Assembly: GCF_026191475.2 (NCBI RefSeq)
Contig: NZ_JAOSLC020000003.1
Span: forward strand, 682,001-746,000
Reading direction: 5' to 3'
Length of the DNA: 64,000 nucleotides
From: Polaribacter ponticola
GTDB taxonomy: Bacteria > Bacteroidota > Bacteroidia > Flavobacteriales > Flavobacteriaceae
Shown: positions 56,154 to 64,000 of the stretch, piece by piece
Position numbering within the stretch: the first letter of the stretch is position 1
Layout: each line of letters starts with the position of its first letter
Notes under the pieces: generated by a model
Database searches by the model: none
What the model saw: only the letters and a program-made list of their open reading frames with translations
What the model was told of the DNA's origin: nothing
Translations under genes and position numbers: made by a program

Positions 56154-58036
56154 CTACTCCAAAAGAAATATTAAAAGAGTATTGGAATTTTTCTTCATTT
56201 CGAAGTCCACAAGAAGAAATTATTAACGCTGTTTTACAAAATAAAGATACAATAGCACTTTTACCAACTGGAGGAGGAAAATCTATATGTTTTCAGGTTC
56301 CTGCACTAATAAAAGATGGCGTTTGCATTGTTATATCTCCACTAATAGCATTAATGCAAGATCAGGTAGAAAGCTTAAACAAAAAACATATAAAAGCAAC
56401 AACCATAAAATCTGGTTCTTCTCAAGATGAGATTATTACACTTTTTGACAACATTAAGTTTGGGAACTTTAAGTTTTTATATATTTCTCCCGAAAGACTA
56501 CAATCTACTTTTATTCAACAAAAAATTAAAGAATTAAACATTTCTTTTGTAGCTATAGATGAAGCACATTGCATATCTGAATGGGGACACGACTTTAGAC
56601 CCTCTTTTAGAAACATTAAAATATTAAGAGAACTTATTCCTAATCTTAATTTTATAGCGCTTACCGCAACTGCAAACAATAGAGTTTTAGAAGACATTTC
56701 TAAAAACCTTGAATTAGAAAACCCTTCAGTTTTTAGAAAATCTTTTGAAAGAGAAAATTTAGCATATCAAGTTTTTTCTGTTGAAGATAAATTATTGCGG
56801 TTAGAACAAATTTTTACGAAGACAAAAACACCAGCTATTGTTTATGTAAACTCAAGAAAAAAAACAGTAGAAATTTCTAGTTTTTTGAATTCAAGAAAAT
56901 TTAAAAGCAGTTTTTATCATGGAGGATTAACGTCTAAAGAAAAGCAGAATTCTTTTAAAAATTGGATGACAGAAAAAACACCAATCATGATTTCTACAAA
57001 TGCATTTGGAATGGGAATTGACAAATCGAATGTTGGAATTGTTGTCCATTATGACCTTCCTTTAAGTATAGAAAATTACATACAAGAATCTGGAAGAGCT
57101 GGCAGAAATAATAAAAAATCTTTTGCTGTATTATTAAAAAATGAAAACGATATTTTTGTTTATAAAAAACAGGTAGAAAAATCATTACCAAGTATCATAG
57201 AAATTAAAGAGGTGCACAAAAAATTGTATCAATATTTTAGAATCTCTAACGGAGAAATTACAGAAAAATTCTACGCTTTTAACATTTTAGAATTCTCAAA
57301 AATATATGGTTTTTCAGTTTTAAAGGTAGATGCAATTTTAAAAATACTATCCAACAACGGCATCATAGAACTAACAAATACTTATAATCAAAAATCTACA
57401 GTATTTTTTAAAGCAACTAGTAAAAATGTTGTTTTACACGCCATAAGAAATATCTATACAAAGACATTTATAAACTCACTACTAAGAACTTACACAGGTC
57501 TATTTAAACAAGAAGTTAAAGTAGATGAATTTCTACTTGCTAAGAAATGTAACATCACTTCAAAGCAAGTAATTGCAAATTTAGAGCGTTTAGACCAAGA
57601 AGAAATACTAACCTACAAGAGAGTAAAAACAGATTTAGAAATTTGTTTTCTAGAACCAAGAGAAGATGATAAAACCATCAATAGATATTCTAAAGAAATT
57701 ATAAAGTTTCTAAAACAGAAAGAAAAAAATCAAGCGATTTCTTAGAATATATTCAGAACAAATTCACTTGCAGAAACATTCAAATATTAGAATATTTTGA
57801 TGAAAAATCAACAAAAAAATGTGGCATTTGCGATGTATGTTTATCCCAAAAGAGAAAAAAATGAAGACATTTCTTTTAAGATTATATCACTTTTAAAACT
57901 TAAAAAAAGTTGTAATTCTCAAGAAATAAATCAGCATTTAGAAGCAAATGAAAAAGACATTTTAATACATTTGCGTAAACTTTTATCTGAAGATAAAATA
58001 GAAATCAACAACCAAAACAAGTACCAACTTAAATAA
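56150..58036 (+). pseudogene. recQ: RecQ-type DNA helicase with two compensating frameshifts
   Basis: Helicase motifs are intact: LLPTGGGKSICFQVP (I), AIDEAHCISEWGHDFRP (II), FIALTATAN (III), STNAFGMGIDKSNV (V) and QESGRAGRN (VI). The frame breaks at the A7 run 57723-57729. Up to the A7 run at 57855-57861 the meaningful reading is in another frame, carrying the zinc-binding TCRNIQILEYFDE, KCGICDVC. The first frame then resumes with NEDISFKIISLLKLKKSCNS. One base missing and one extra would explain it. As written, the helicase loses its zinc site and end. RecQ unwinds DNA in repair. Confidence 0.92.
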
Positions 58037-58042
58037 AAAAAC

Positions 58043-58987
58043 ATGAAAGATTTACGTATTATTTTTATGGGAACACCAGATTTTGCTGTTACCATTTTAA
58101 AACATTTAGTAGATAATAATTACAATGTAGTTGGTGTAATAACTGCTGCAGATAAACCAGCAGGAAGAGGAAGAAAACTAAATGAATCTGCAGTAAAAAA
58201 ATACGCTTTATCAGAAAACCTACCAATTCTTCAACCTACAAATTTAAAAAGCGTAGCGTTTCACAAAGAATTAAATGCACTCAAAGCCGACTTACAAATT
58301 GTTGTTGCTTTTAGAATGTTACCTAAAGCTGTTTGGAAAATGCCTGCTTTTGGTACTTTTAATCTGCACGCTTCGTTATTACCAGAGTATAGAGGAGCTG
58401 CTCCTATTCATTGGGCAATTATAAATGGAGAAACTAAAACAGGAGTTACTACTTTTTTTATTGATGATAAAATAGATACCGGTGAGATTATATTACAAAA
58501 AGAAATACAAATTAATGATATAGAAACTGTAGGTTCTTTGCACGATAAATTAATGTATTTAGGTGCAGATTTAGTTGAAGAAACTGTAAATTTAATTTCT
58601 AATGGAGATGTAAAAACTAAAAAACAGCCGGAATTAGAAGAAAAATCTGCCCCAAAATTAAACCCAGACAATACAAAAATAGACTGGAACGATTCTTTAG
58701 ATAATATTTATAATAAAGTTAGAGGGCTAAATCCATTTCCTACAGCTTGGACTGTCATAAAAAATGATACGGAAGAAATAACAGCCAAAATCTATGCATT
58801 AACAAAAGAGAATAATGATCATAAATTTAGTGTAGGAAAAATAATTACCACTAAGAAAGAAATGAAAGTTGCCGTAAATGGAGGATTTATTTTTATAAAT
58901 GAAATTAAGCTTTCTGGTAAGAAAAAAATGGACATTAAAAGCTTACTAAATGGTTATACTTTCTCTTTAGATTCAGAAATGCTATAA
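58043..58987 (+). CDS. fmt: Methionyl-tRNA formyltransferase
   Basis: RIIFMGTPDFAVTIL at the start, ITAADKPAGRGRKL, the catalytic FNLHASLLPEYRGAAPIHWA (His and Asn of the formyl site) and GVTTFFIDDKIDTGEI (Asp). The C-terminal OB-like domain is present (NKVRGLNPFPTAW). 314 residues is standard. It formylates initiator Met-tRNA. It lies 6 bases after recQ. Confidence 0.96.
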   Translation: MKDLRIIFMGTPDFAVTILKHLVDNNYNVVGVITAADKPAGRGRKLNESAVKKYALSENLPILQPTNLKSVAFHKELNALKADLQIVVAFRMLPKAVWKMPAFGTFNLHASLLPEYRGAAPIHWAIINGETKTGVTTFFIDDKIDTGEIILQKEIQINDIETVGSLHDKLMYLGADLVEETVNLISNGDVKTKKQPELEEKSAPKLNPDNTKIDWNDSLDNIYNKVRGLNPFPTAWTVIKNDTEEITAKIYALTKENNDHKFSVGKIITTKKEMKVAVNGGFIFINEIKLSGKKKMDIKSLLNGYTFSLDSEML

Positions 58988-59091
58988 ACCCTTTATTGGT
59001 AAGGATTTTAGAGTTTTTTGATTTATCACCCTACCTTTATCAACAATTTGAGCCTATTTATTAACAAAAACATACTTTTTAGGGTGTCAAA

Positions 59092-59122
59092 TTTGCGTGA
59101 GCCCTTAATCCGTCTATATTTG
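59092..59122 (+). promoter_or_regulatory. Promoter of the HU gene
   Basis: TTTG (59092-59095), a 19-base spacer and TATATTTG (59115-59122) match the Bacteroidota consensus exactly. The leader before the ATG is about 45 bases and AT-rich. Confidence 0.85.
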
Positions 59123-59175
59123 TTAAGCTTAATAGCAAAAAAATAATATTCAATTAATTTTAAAATCTATTTATT

Positions 59176-59448
59176 ATGAACAAGTCAGATTTAATCGACG
59201 CAATGGCTGCTGATGCAGGAATATCTAAAGTAGCTGCTAAAGCATGTTTAGAATCTTTTACAGGAAATGTAACTTCTGCTTTAAAAGGTGGTGGTAAAGT
59301 TGCTTTAGTTGGTTTTGGAACTTTTTCAGTTTCTAACAGAGCTGCAAGAACTGGTAGAAACCCACAAACAGGAAAAACTATCCAAATTGCTGCTAAAAAT
59401 GTAGCTAAATTTAAAGCTGGAGCTGGATTAAGCGACGCTGTAAACTAA
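59176..59448 (+). CDS. HU-type DNA-binding protein
   Basis: [40 protein letters not shown] and [13 protein letters not shown] are the HU/IHF signature regions. Length 90 is typical. HU bends and compacts DNA. It is a single-gene unit with a consensus promoter upstream and a strong terminator downstream. Confidence 0.97.
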   Translation: MNKSDLIDAMAADAGISKVAAKACLESFTGNVTSALKGGGKVALVGFGTFSVSNRAARTGRNPQTGKTIQIAAKNVAKFKAGAGLSDAVN

Positions 59449-59470
59449 AACATATAGTTTAAAGTATTTA

Positions 59471-59498
59471 AAAACTCTCTTTTTAAGAGAGTTTTTTT
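59471..59498 (+). terminator. Terminator of the HU gene
   Basis: AAAACTCTCTT (59471-59481) pairs perfectly with AAGAGAGTTTT (59485-59495), followed by more T. Confidence 0.9.
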
Positions 59499-59525
59499 AT
59501 TCCTATATTTTCTTTATATTTACTT

Positions 59526-60083
59526 ATGCCCCATTTAAAACCTCTTAAAGGAAGATTATTAATTGCTGAACCTTCTATTTTAAATGATAGTTCTTTTAAT
59601 AGAGCAATTATTTTAATAACTGAGCATACAGACAGCAACTCTATTGGCTTTATATTAAATAGGCCACTAGAATATACTATTCAAGATTTATTACCTGAAA
59701 TAGAATGTAATTTTAGAGTTTACCAAGGAGGTCCAGTAGAACAAGACAACCTATACTTTGTTCATAAAGTACCAAACCTTATACCAGATAGTATTGAAGT
59801 TGATAATGGTATTTTTTGGGGAGGTAATTTCGAATCTTTAAAATTTTTACTAAACAATGGCACGTTAGAAAAAACTGACATTCGCTTTTTTCTTGGATAT
59901 TCTGGCTGGAGCAAGCATCAACTTGAAGATGAAATAAACATAAACTCATGGTTTGTTTCTGAAAACGACATAGAAAATACTTTTTCAGAAGAAAACTCTA
60001 CACTTTGGAAAAATAAAATACTTCAAAAAGGTGGAGATTACAAACTTTGGGCAAATGCACCAAGTGATGTTAATTTAAATTAG
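59526..60083 (+). CDS. YqgE/AlgH family protein (UPF0301)
   Basis: LKGRLLIAEPSILNDSSFNR, NSIGFILNRPLEYT, VYQGGPVEQDNLYFVHK, FFLGYSGWSKHQLEDEI and WFVSEND match the YqgE family. Molecular role unknown. 185 residues is normal. Its stop overlaps the convergent aminotransferase gene by 4 bases. Confidence 0.93.
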   Translation: MPHLKPLKGRLLIAEPSILNDSSFNRAIILITEHTDSNSIGFILNRPLEYTIQDLLPEIECNFRVYQGGPVEQDNLYFVHKVPNLIPDSIEVDNGIFWGGNFESLKFLLNNGTLEKTDIRFFLGYSGWSKHQLEDEININSWFVSENDIENTFSEENSTLWKNKILQKGGDYKLWANAPSDVNLN

Positions 60084-60912
60084 ACAGAAGTAACCTCTAA
60101 CACTTTAAGACTTTTTGCAATTTTAGCAGAAAAATCAGTTTTAAAAGACTTCTTTTTATAATTAGTAACACCTTGCACTCCAATTATTGCATTAGATATA
60201 AAAACTTCATCTGCTTTTTGGATTTCGAAAGGCGAAATATTTGTTTCCTCTAAAGTAAAATTTTCATTTTTAGAAATTATATCTATCACCTTACCTCTAA
60301 CAATACCTTTTATACAGCCTTCTGCTAAAGCTGGAGTTTTTACAACATTACCTTTTAAAATAAAAATATTTGCATTTGTTACTTCTACAACTCCTTTTTT
60401 TCATTGATTAGAACACAATTATCCAAATCGTTTTCTTTAGCATAAATACTTGCCAAAGTATTTACCATCCTATTATTTGTTTTAATAGTAGATAATAAAC
60501 CCGAATAATTATAAAAATCTTTAAAAACATCAACCGTATACTTTTCTTTTTCTTTATAAGTATTGGCTTTTACATCTACCAAATAATCAATTTCATTTGT
60601 TTTAGGTGTATATAAACCTCCATCTTTTCTATAAACATTTAATCTAACACGAAAAGAATCCGATTTATCTTGAATAGCTACAGTTTTTAAAATTTCTTGC
60701 TCTAAAAACTCTAAAGTAAATTGCATTGGTATTTTCATACGCAACATTCTCATAGAAGCCATTAATCTAAAATAATGATCTTCCCAAAAAACAACTTTAC
60801 CACTATTAACTTTTACAGTTTCAAAAATTGCATCTCCATATTTAAAACCTCTATTTTCTATAGTTAAGTTTATGTTTTCTTCCAGCAATAATTCCCCATT
60901 AAAATTAATCAT
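60080..60912 (-). pseudogene. Class IV aminotransferase (BCAT/ADC-lyase-like) split by a one-base deletion
   Basis: INFNGELL, ENRGFKYGDAIFETVKV and STIKTNNRMVNTLAS (the PLP Lys lies in STIKTN) identify the class IV PLP fold. The frame ends in INEKKEL at the seven-T run 60395-60401. One more base gives INEKKGVVEVTNANIFILKG and continues to DIISKNENFTLEE and FISNAIIGVQGV, a normal family end. Members transaminate branched-chain amino acids or form p-aminobenzoate; the substrate is undecided. As written, the product loses part of the active-site domain. Confidence 0.9.
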
Positions 60913-60966
60913 ACATATGTTTTTAGAAATGCAAAATTACTATATTTATAAGATTTTTAGCATAAA

Positions 60967-60991
60967 AAAACTCAGCAAATTGCTGAGTTTT
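60967..60991 (-). terminator. Terminator after the START-like gene
   Basis: AAAACTCAGCAA and TTGCTGAGTTTT form a long stem 25 bases past the stop of the gene at 61016. In the minus direction a T7 run follows. Confidence 0.85.
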
Positions 60992-61015
60992 ATATATTTT
61001 TTAAACTTTAACCTA

Positions 61016-61399
61016 TTAAGCTCCAATTGTATGTTTTAATTCATCAATTTGGTTCTCCCAAAGTTGTTTAGCTTCGTCTACCTCATCTTCATCATCTGCA
61101 AAATCGGTAACTATTAAAGAAACATCTTTAGTTAAAGCATCTACTTGAATTTTTATTTCAAAAAAACTATCATCATCTTCGCTTTCTAACCATTTAAATC
61201 TAACTCTTTCACCAGATTTTTTTGTGATTAACTCTGCCTCTTCTTCCTCTCCATCCCATGAAAAAGAAAAAATTTTACCTCTTGAGTTAACTTTATCTGC
61301 AAACCATTCTTGTAAATTAGAGGGTGATGAAATGTACTGATACAGCATATTTGGTGATGCATGTATAGGAACTTCTATTTCGTATTTTACTTTATCCAT
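61016..61399 (-). CDS. START-like domain protein
   Basis: 127 residues: KYEIEVPIHASPNMLYQYIS, NLQEWFADKVNSRG, FSWDGEEEEAEL and a C-terminal helix WENQIDELKHTIGA, the SRPBCC/START helix-grip fold common in Bacteroidota. Such folds hold hydrophobic ligands; none is known here. Very acidic (runs of Glu and Asp). Single-gene unit with its own terminator. Confidence 0.88.
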   Translation of the reverse strand: MDKVKYEIEVPIHASPNMLYQYISSPSNLQEWFADKVNSRGKIFSFSWDGEEEEAELITKKSGERVRFKWLESEDDDSFFEIKIQVDALTKDVSLIVTDFADDEDEVDEAKQLWENQIDELKHTIGA

Positions 61400-61462
61400 T
61401 GTTAAAAAACTTAAGCCGACAATATAGGTATTAATTCTATTTAAAAAAATTAAACACTCAAC

Positions 61463-61492
61463 TTGCTAGTTTGTAAAAATCGATTATATTTG
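61463..61492 (+). promoter_or_regulatory. Promoter of tRNA-Met
   Basis: TTG (61463-61465), 19 bases, TATATTTG (61485-61492) match the consensus. The tRNA starts 16 bases later. Confidence 0.8.
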
Positions 61493-61507
61493 CAGCCTCT
61501 AACAAAT

Positions 61508-61581
61508 GGCGAGGTAGCTCAGTTGGTTAGAGCGCAGGATTCATAACCCTGAGGTCACGGGTTCAAATCCCGTTCTCGCTA
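61508..61581 (+). tRNA. tRNA-Met (CAT), probably elongator
   Basis: A 74-base cloverleaf: acceptor GGCGAGG pairs with TCTCGCT (G-T wobble at 1-72 and 7-66), D stem GCTC/GAGC, anticodon loop TTCATAA with CAT at 34-36, T arm ACGGG-TTCAAAT-CCCGT, discriminator A. The 31-39 pair is A-C. No CCA is encoded. The paired first base and the absence of three G-C pairs in the anticodon stem argue against the initiator. tRNA-Ile with modified CAT is not fully excluded. Confidence 0.95.
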
Positions 61582-61603
61582 CAAATTCAAATTACTTTAA
61601 AAC

Positions 61604-61634
61604 AACAGTTTAGTTAGCTCTAAACTGTTTTTTT
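61604..61634 (+). terminator. Terminator of the tRNA gene
   Basis: AACAGTTTAG and CTAAACTGTT form a 10-base stem with a 6-base loop, followed by T5. Confidence 0.88.
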
Positions 61635-61745
61635 ATGCTTAAAAAGAAAGAATCTACTATCTTAATCTCTAAATTAAACATCATTTAGAAAACAAAATGA
61701 ATATTTGTTATTCTTATCACTTATAATTCTATTACAAACTTAAAT

Positions 61746-63117
61746 CTAATTCAAATCATTAAACTTTGCTTTCATAGTAGGGTTATTATAAGTGAGTTTT
61801 TTTATTGTTAAACTTTCTGTCTTATTATTAGCTAAACGCAAGTTATTTACAGATGAATTAAGAGCTTCTTTTACTTTTTCTAAATGTTTAATAGTGGCAT
61901 CTATTTCTGTAATTGCTGTTTTAAATTGTCTGCTCGCTAAATCATAATTTCTAGCAAAACCCGTTTTAAAATCGTTTATTTTATCTTCGAAAGTAGATAT
62001 ATCTACATTTTGATTACGCATTAAAGTTAACTCATGTTTATATTCTAAAGATTTCATTCCGGCATTTCTTAACAGTGTAATAATTGGAATAAAAAATTGA
62101 GGGCGGATTACATACATTTTTGGATATTTGTAAGATACATCTACAATACCTGTATTATAAAACTCATTATCGGTTTCTAATAAAGAAACTAAAACTGCAT
62201 ATTCACAACCTTTGTCTTTACGGTCTTTATCTAATTTTGCAAAAAAATCTTCATTTTTCTTTTTACTTGCTGTAGTATCGTTTTCGTTTTTCATTTCAAA
62301 CATAATCGATACTATTTCATTTTTATTCGTATCAGATTCTTTGAAAATATAATCGCCTTTAGTACCACGAGAAGCATCGTTGTCTTTTTCAAAATATGCA
62401 TTTTGAAAAGCGGTAGCTCTTAATTTATTAAACTCTATTTCGCAATGTTGCTCTAAAGACTCTCCCAACATTTTTGTTGATAGTTTTTGCTTAAAGTCTT
62501 TTAAACGCTCTATTTCTTCTTCTTTTAACTTTATAGCTTCCTCTTTGTGTTGTAATTTATTTTTAAATTGCTCGTTCAAAGATTTCTCTAATAATTCTTT
62601 TTCTGTGTCCTTGTTTTTTAAGTCATTAACTAGTTGATCTCTTTCTTTTTCGATTCCTCTAACAGAATTAGACAGCGATAATTCGTACTGAGTATCTGCT
62701 CTTTCAATTTTAGATTTTAATTGGTTTATTTCTTGGTTTTTTTCATCTTTTAAATTATTTAGAGCAACTTGTAAAGCCATTTTTTTCGGTTTCTACCAAA
62801 CGCAACCTAGCTTCTAAATCTTTTATAGTTGTTTCTTTTTTAGAAACTTCTTGTATTAAATCTGTTTTACTTTTTGCTTTTAGTAAATCTATTTCTCTTT
62901 GTTTTTCTGTAAGTTGTTTTTGAAAAGAAATATTTAACTCAGATTCTTTAAGTTGTAATGCAGATTTTTTTTCTTTACTAGCATTTTCTAATCGACTCTT
63001 TAATTCCTCTTGAAATTGTTGATCTCTAACTTGCTTAACAATATCTGTATAAACACTTTCATCTACTTTAAAAACTTCGTTACAATTGGGGCAATTTACT
63101 GTTGTATTCTTATTCAT
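61746..63117 (-). pseudogene. DUF2130 coiled-coil protein with zinc motif, split at a T7 run
   Basis: From 63117 the N-terminal part has a zinc knuckle (NCPNCNEVF), then a long coiled coil. The frame ends in LVETEKNGFTSCSK. The other frame (from 62780) resumes MALQVALNNLKDEKNQ, more coiled coil, then the DUF2130 domain with GDYIFKESD, SIMFEMKNEND and YAVLVSLLETDNEF. The E-x-K in FEMKNEND suggests a PD-(D/E)xK nuclease-like fold. The indel is in the T7 run 62780-62786; here the sequence has one base too many or two too few. Role unknown; a phage- or DNA-processing role is only suggested by the fold. Confidence 0.87.
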
Positions 63118-63490
63118 TTTCTAATTTTAATTTTTAAACAAAGTTTAATAACTATATTAAACAGAAAAGAAACTAAATTTAAAGCTTAGTTTCTTTTCTG
63201 TTTATGTAAATTTAAAATAAAATTCCCAATAAGCTTTATCATTTTTAAACTTCTATATATTATTTACAACTTTCTAATATAGGTTTATAAATAAATATCT
63301 AGAAATAGAATTAATAATTTTAGTTAATGAATTCCCTTTCTTCAGGTATTTATAAATCTTCAGTCTCTGAAATTTCTGTTTTTAAATCTCATACTTTTTA
63401 GGACTTGATTTTCTTACCTCTTAAATACTAATATTTTTAGGGCTTCGATAAAACTTTCTAACTTTCAGCTTCAATTTTTTATCCTAATAA
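63118..63490. other. 373-base gap with no gene seen
   Basis: Apart from the terminator hairpin at 63159-63203 I find no convincing reading frame, RNA or repeat. Bases 63300-63480 contain two loosely similar stretches around TTTTTAGG, too weak to call a repeat. Confidence 0.6.
63159..63203 (-). terminator. Long terminator-like hairpin
   Basis: AAACAGAAAAGAAACTAA (63159-63176) pairs perfectly over 18 bases with TTAGTTTCTTTTCTGTTT (63186-63203), loop 9. It lies about 290 bases past the stop of the gene at 63491, so that transcript may have a long 3' end, or the hairpin may shield the DUF2130 promoter. Confidence 0.65.
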
Positions 63491-64000
63491 TTATTCTTTT
63501 GGATACATACCAATGTCTTTATGTTGCCATAATAGATTAATAATACTCCACTTTCCATCAAGTTTTATCAATTGTAAATATTCTACCCAATTATCTGATA
63601 CTAATCTAACATTGGCTATTCGATTATAAATATCTAAGATTTTAACTTGATTATTAGGCTTTACAGGGAATTTGGTGTTCGATTTATTCCATGATGTAGC
63701 ATTTTCGATCATTCGTTTTTTAGAAATTGCTCTAGCAAATTCCTTTCTAGAATTTCTATCCCAACCTATAGTTATTTTATTTAAACTATCATTCATAACC
63801 TCTTTCATAAGGCTTGGTTTTAGATCTTGTAACGCAATTAAATACCCTAAAGATATTCTTTTAATTTCTGTAGAATCTGCTTTAGTAGCTCTAGAGGCAA
63901 GTTCTATTTTAATATTAGTTGGCACTTTTCTGCCTCTAATTCTTTTTTTATTGGTATCAAATTGCACTAAACCGATTTGATTACCAATACTATCATATTC
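63491..64000 (-). CDS. NTF2-like (lumazine-binding-like) protein, cut by the right edge
   Basis: The frame is open to the last base (170 codons), so the N-terminus is outside the window. The last 50 residues (KILDIYNRIANVRLV, WVEYLQLIKLDGKWSIINLL) match the cone-shaped NTF2-like/lumazine-binding fold common in Flavobacteriia. The part before (KLKPSLMKEVMNDSLNKITI-like) fits the same family's helices. Function unknown. Confidence 0.75.
   Translation of the reverse strand, partial: EYDSIGNQIGLVQFDTNKKRIRGRKVPTNIKIELASRATKADSTEIKRISLGYLIALQDLKPSLMKEVMNDSLNKITIGWDRNSRKEFARAISKKRMIENATSWNKSNTKFPVKPNNQVKILDIYNRIANVRLVSDNWVEYLQLIKLDGKWSIINLLWQHKDIGMYPKE

Overview
The window looks like chromosome of a marine Flavobacteriaceae member, close in style to Polaribacter or a relative. 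The DNA is very AT-rich. Promoters match the Bacteroidota pattern of TTG or TTTG, about 19 bases, then TAnnTTTG. There is a SusC/SusD pair, a type IX secretion sorting tail, many outer-surface lipoproteins, and families typical of the group (DUF2490, DUF3822, DUF4369, DUF2130, DUF819). I cannot name the species.

Layout. 1-4.3 kb: left-truncated, frame-broken LTA-synthase-type sulfatase; a foreign-looking membrane-protein gene ending in a hairpin-rich repeat; two thioredoxin-fold genes; an S1/P1 nuclease. 4.4-7.3 kb: operon of SPFH protein, DUF4177-like microprotein, membrane protein, alpha/beta hydrolase and Arc-like protein, ending in interspersed repeats. 7.4-13.3 kb: VPS10/BNR propeller protein, DUF2490, DUF819 and DUF4369 genes. 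13.3-15.5 kb: DUF255 protein. 15.6-41.5 kb: a large beta-glucan (laminarin-type) utilization locus. 41.7-63.1 kb: housekeeping genes (cysteine desulfurase, Smr protein, two PPK2, RecD-like helicase, RsmD, MoxR, SurA-like chaperones, RecQ, Fmt, HU, YqgE, class IV aminotransferase, tRNA-Met, DUF2130). The last gene is an NTF2-like protein cut by the right edge.

How the glucan locus should work (inference from families): a surface GH16 endo-glucanase, a GH17, a GH30 (beta-1,6 branches) and a clan GH-A lipoprotein shorten laminarin. SusD, a multimodular surface binding protein and a type-IX-secreted protein made only of binding modules capture glucan. SusC imports oligosaccharides. A GH3 finishes hydrolysis in the periplasm. 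An MFS symporter of the GPH type crosses the inner membrane. A cytosolic GH17 and a large GH149-like phosphorylase act inside, so part of the glucose may emerge as glucose-1-phosphate. A membrane-spanning propeller/Y_Y_Y/LuxR-HTH regulator sits next to susC. Shared DNA motifs upstream of susC and of the module-only protein suggest common control.

A second theme is damage. At least ten genes are split or lose their start by one-base indels, most of them in runs of exactly seven A or T, and two carry in-frame stops. Undercalled homopolymers in the assembly are the simplest explanation for the indels. The two stop codons need another cause.
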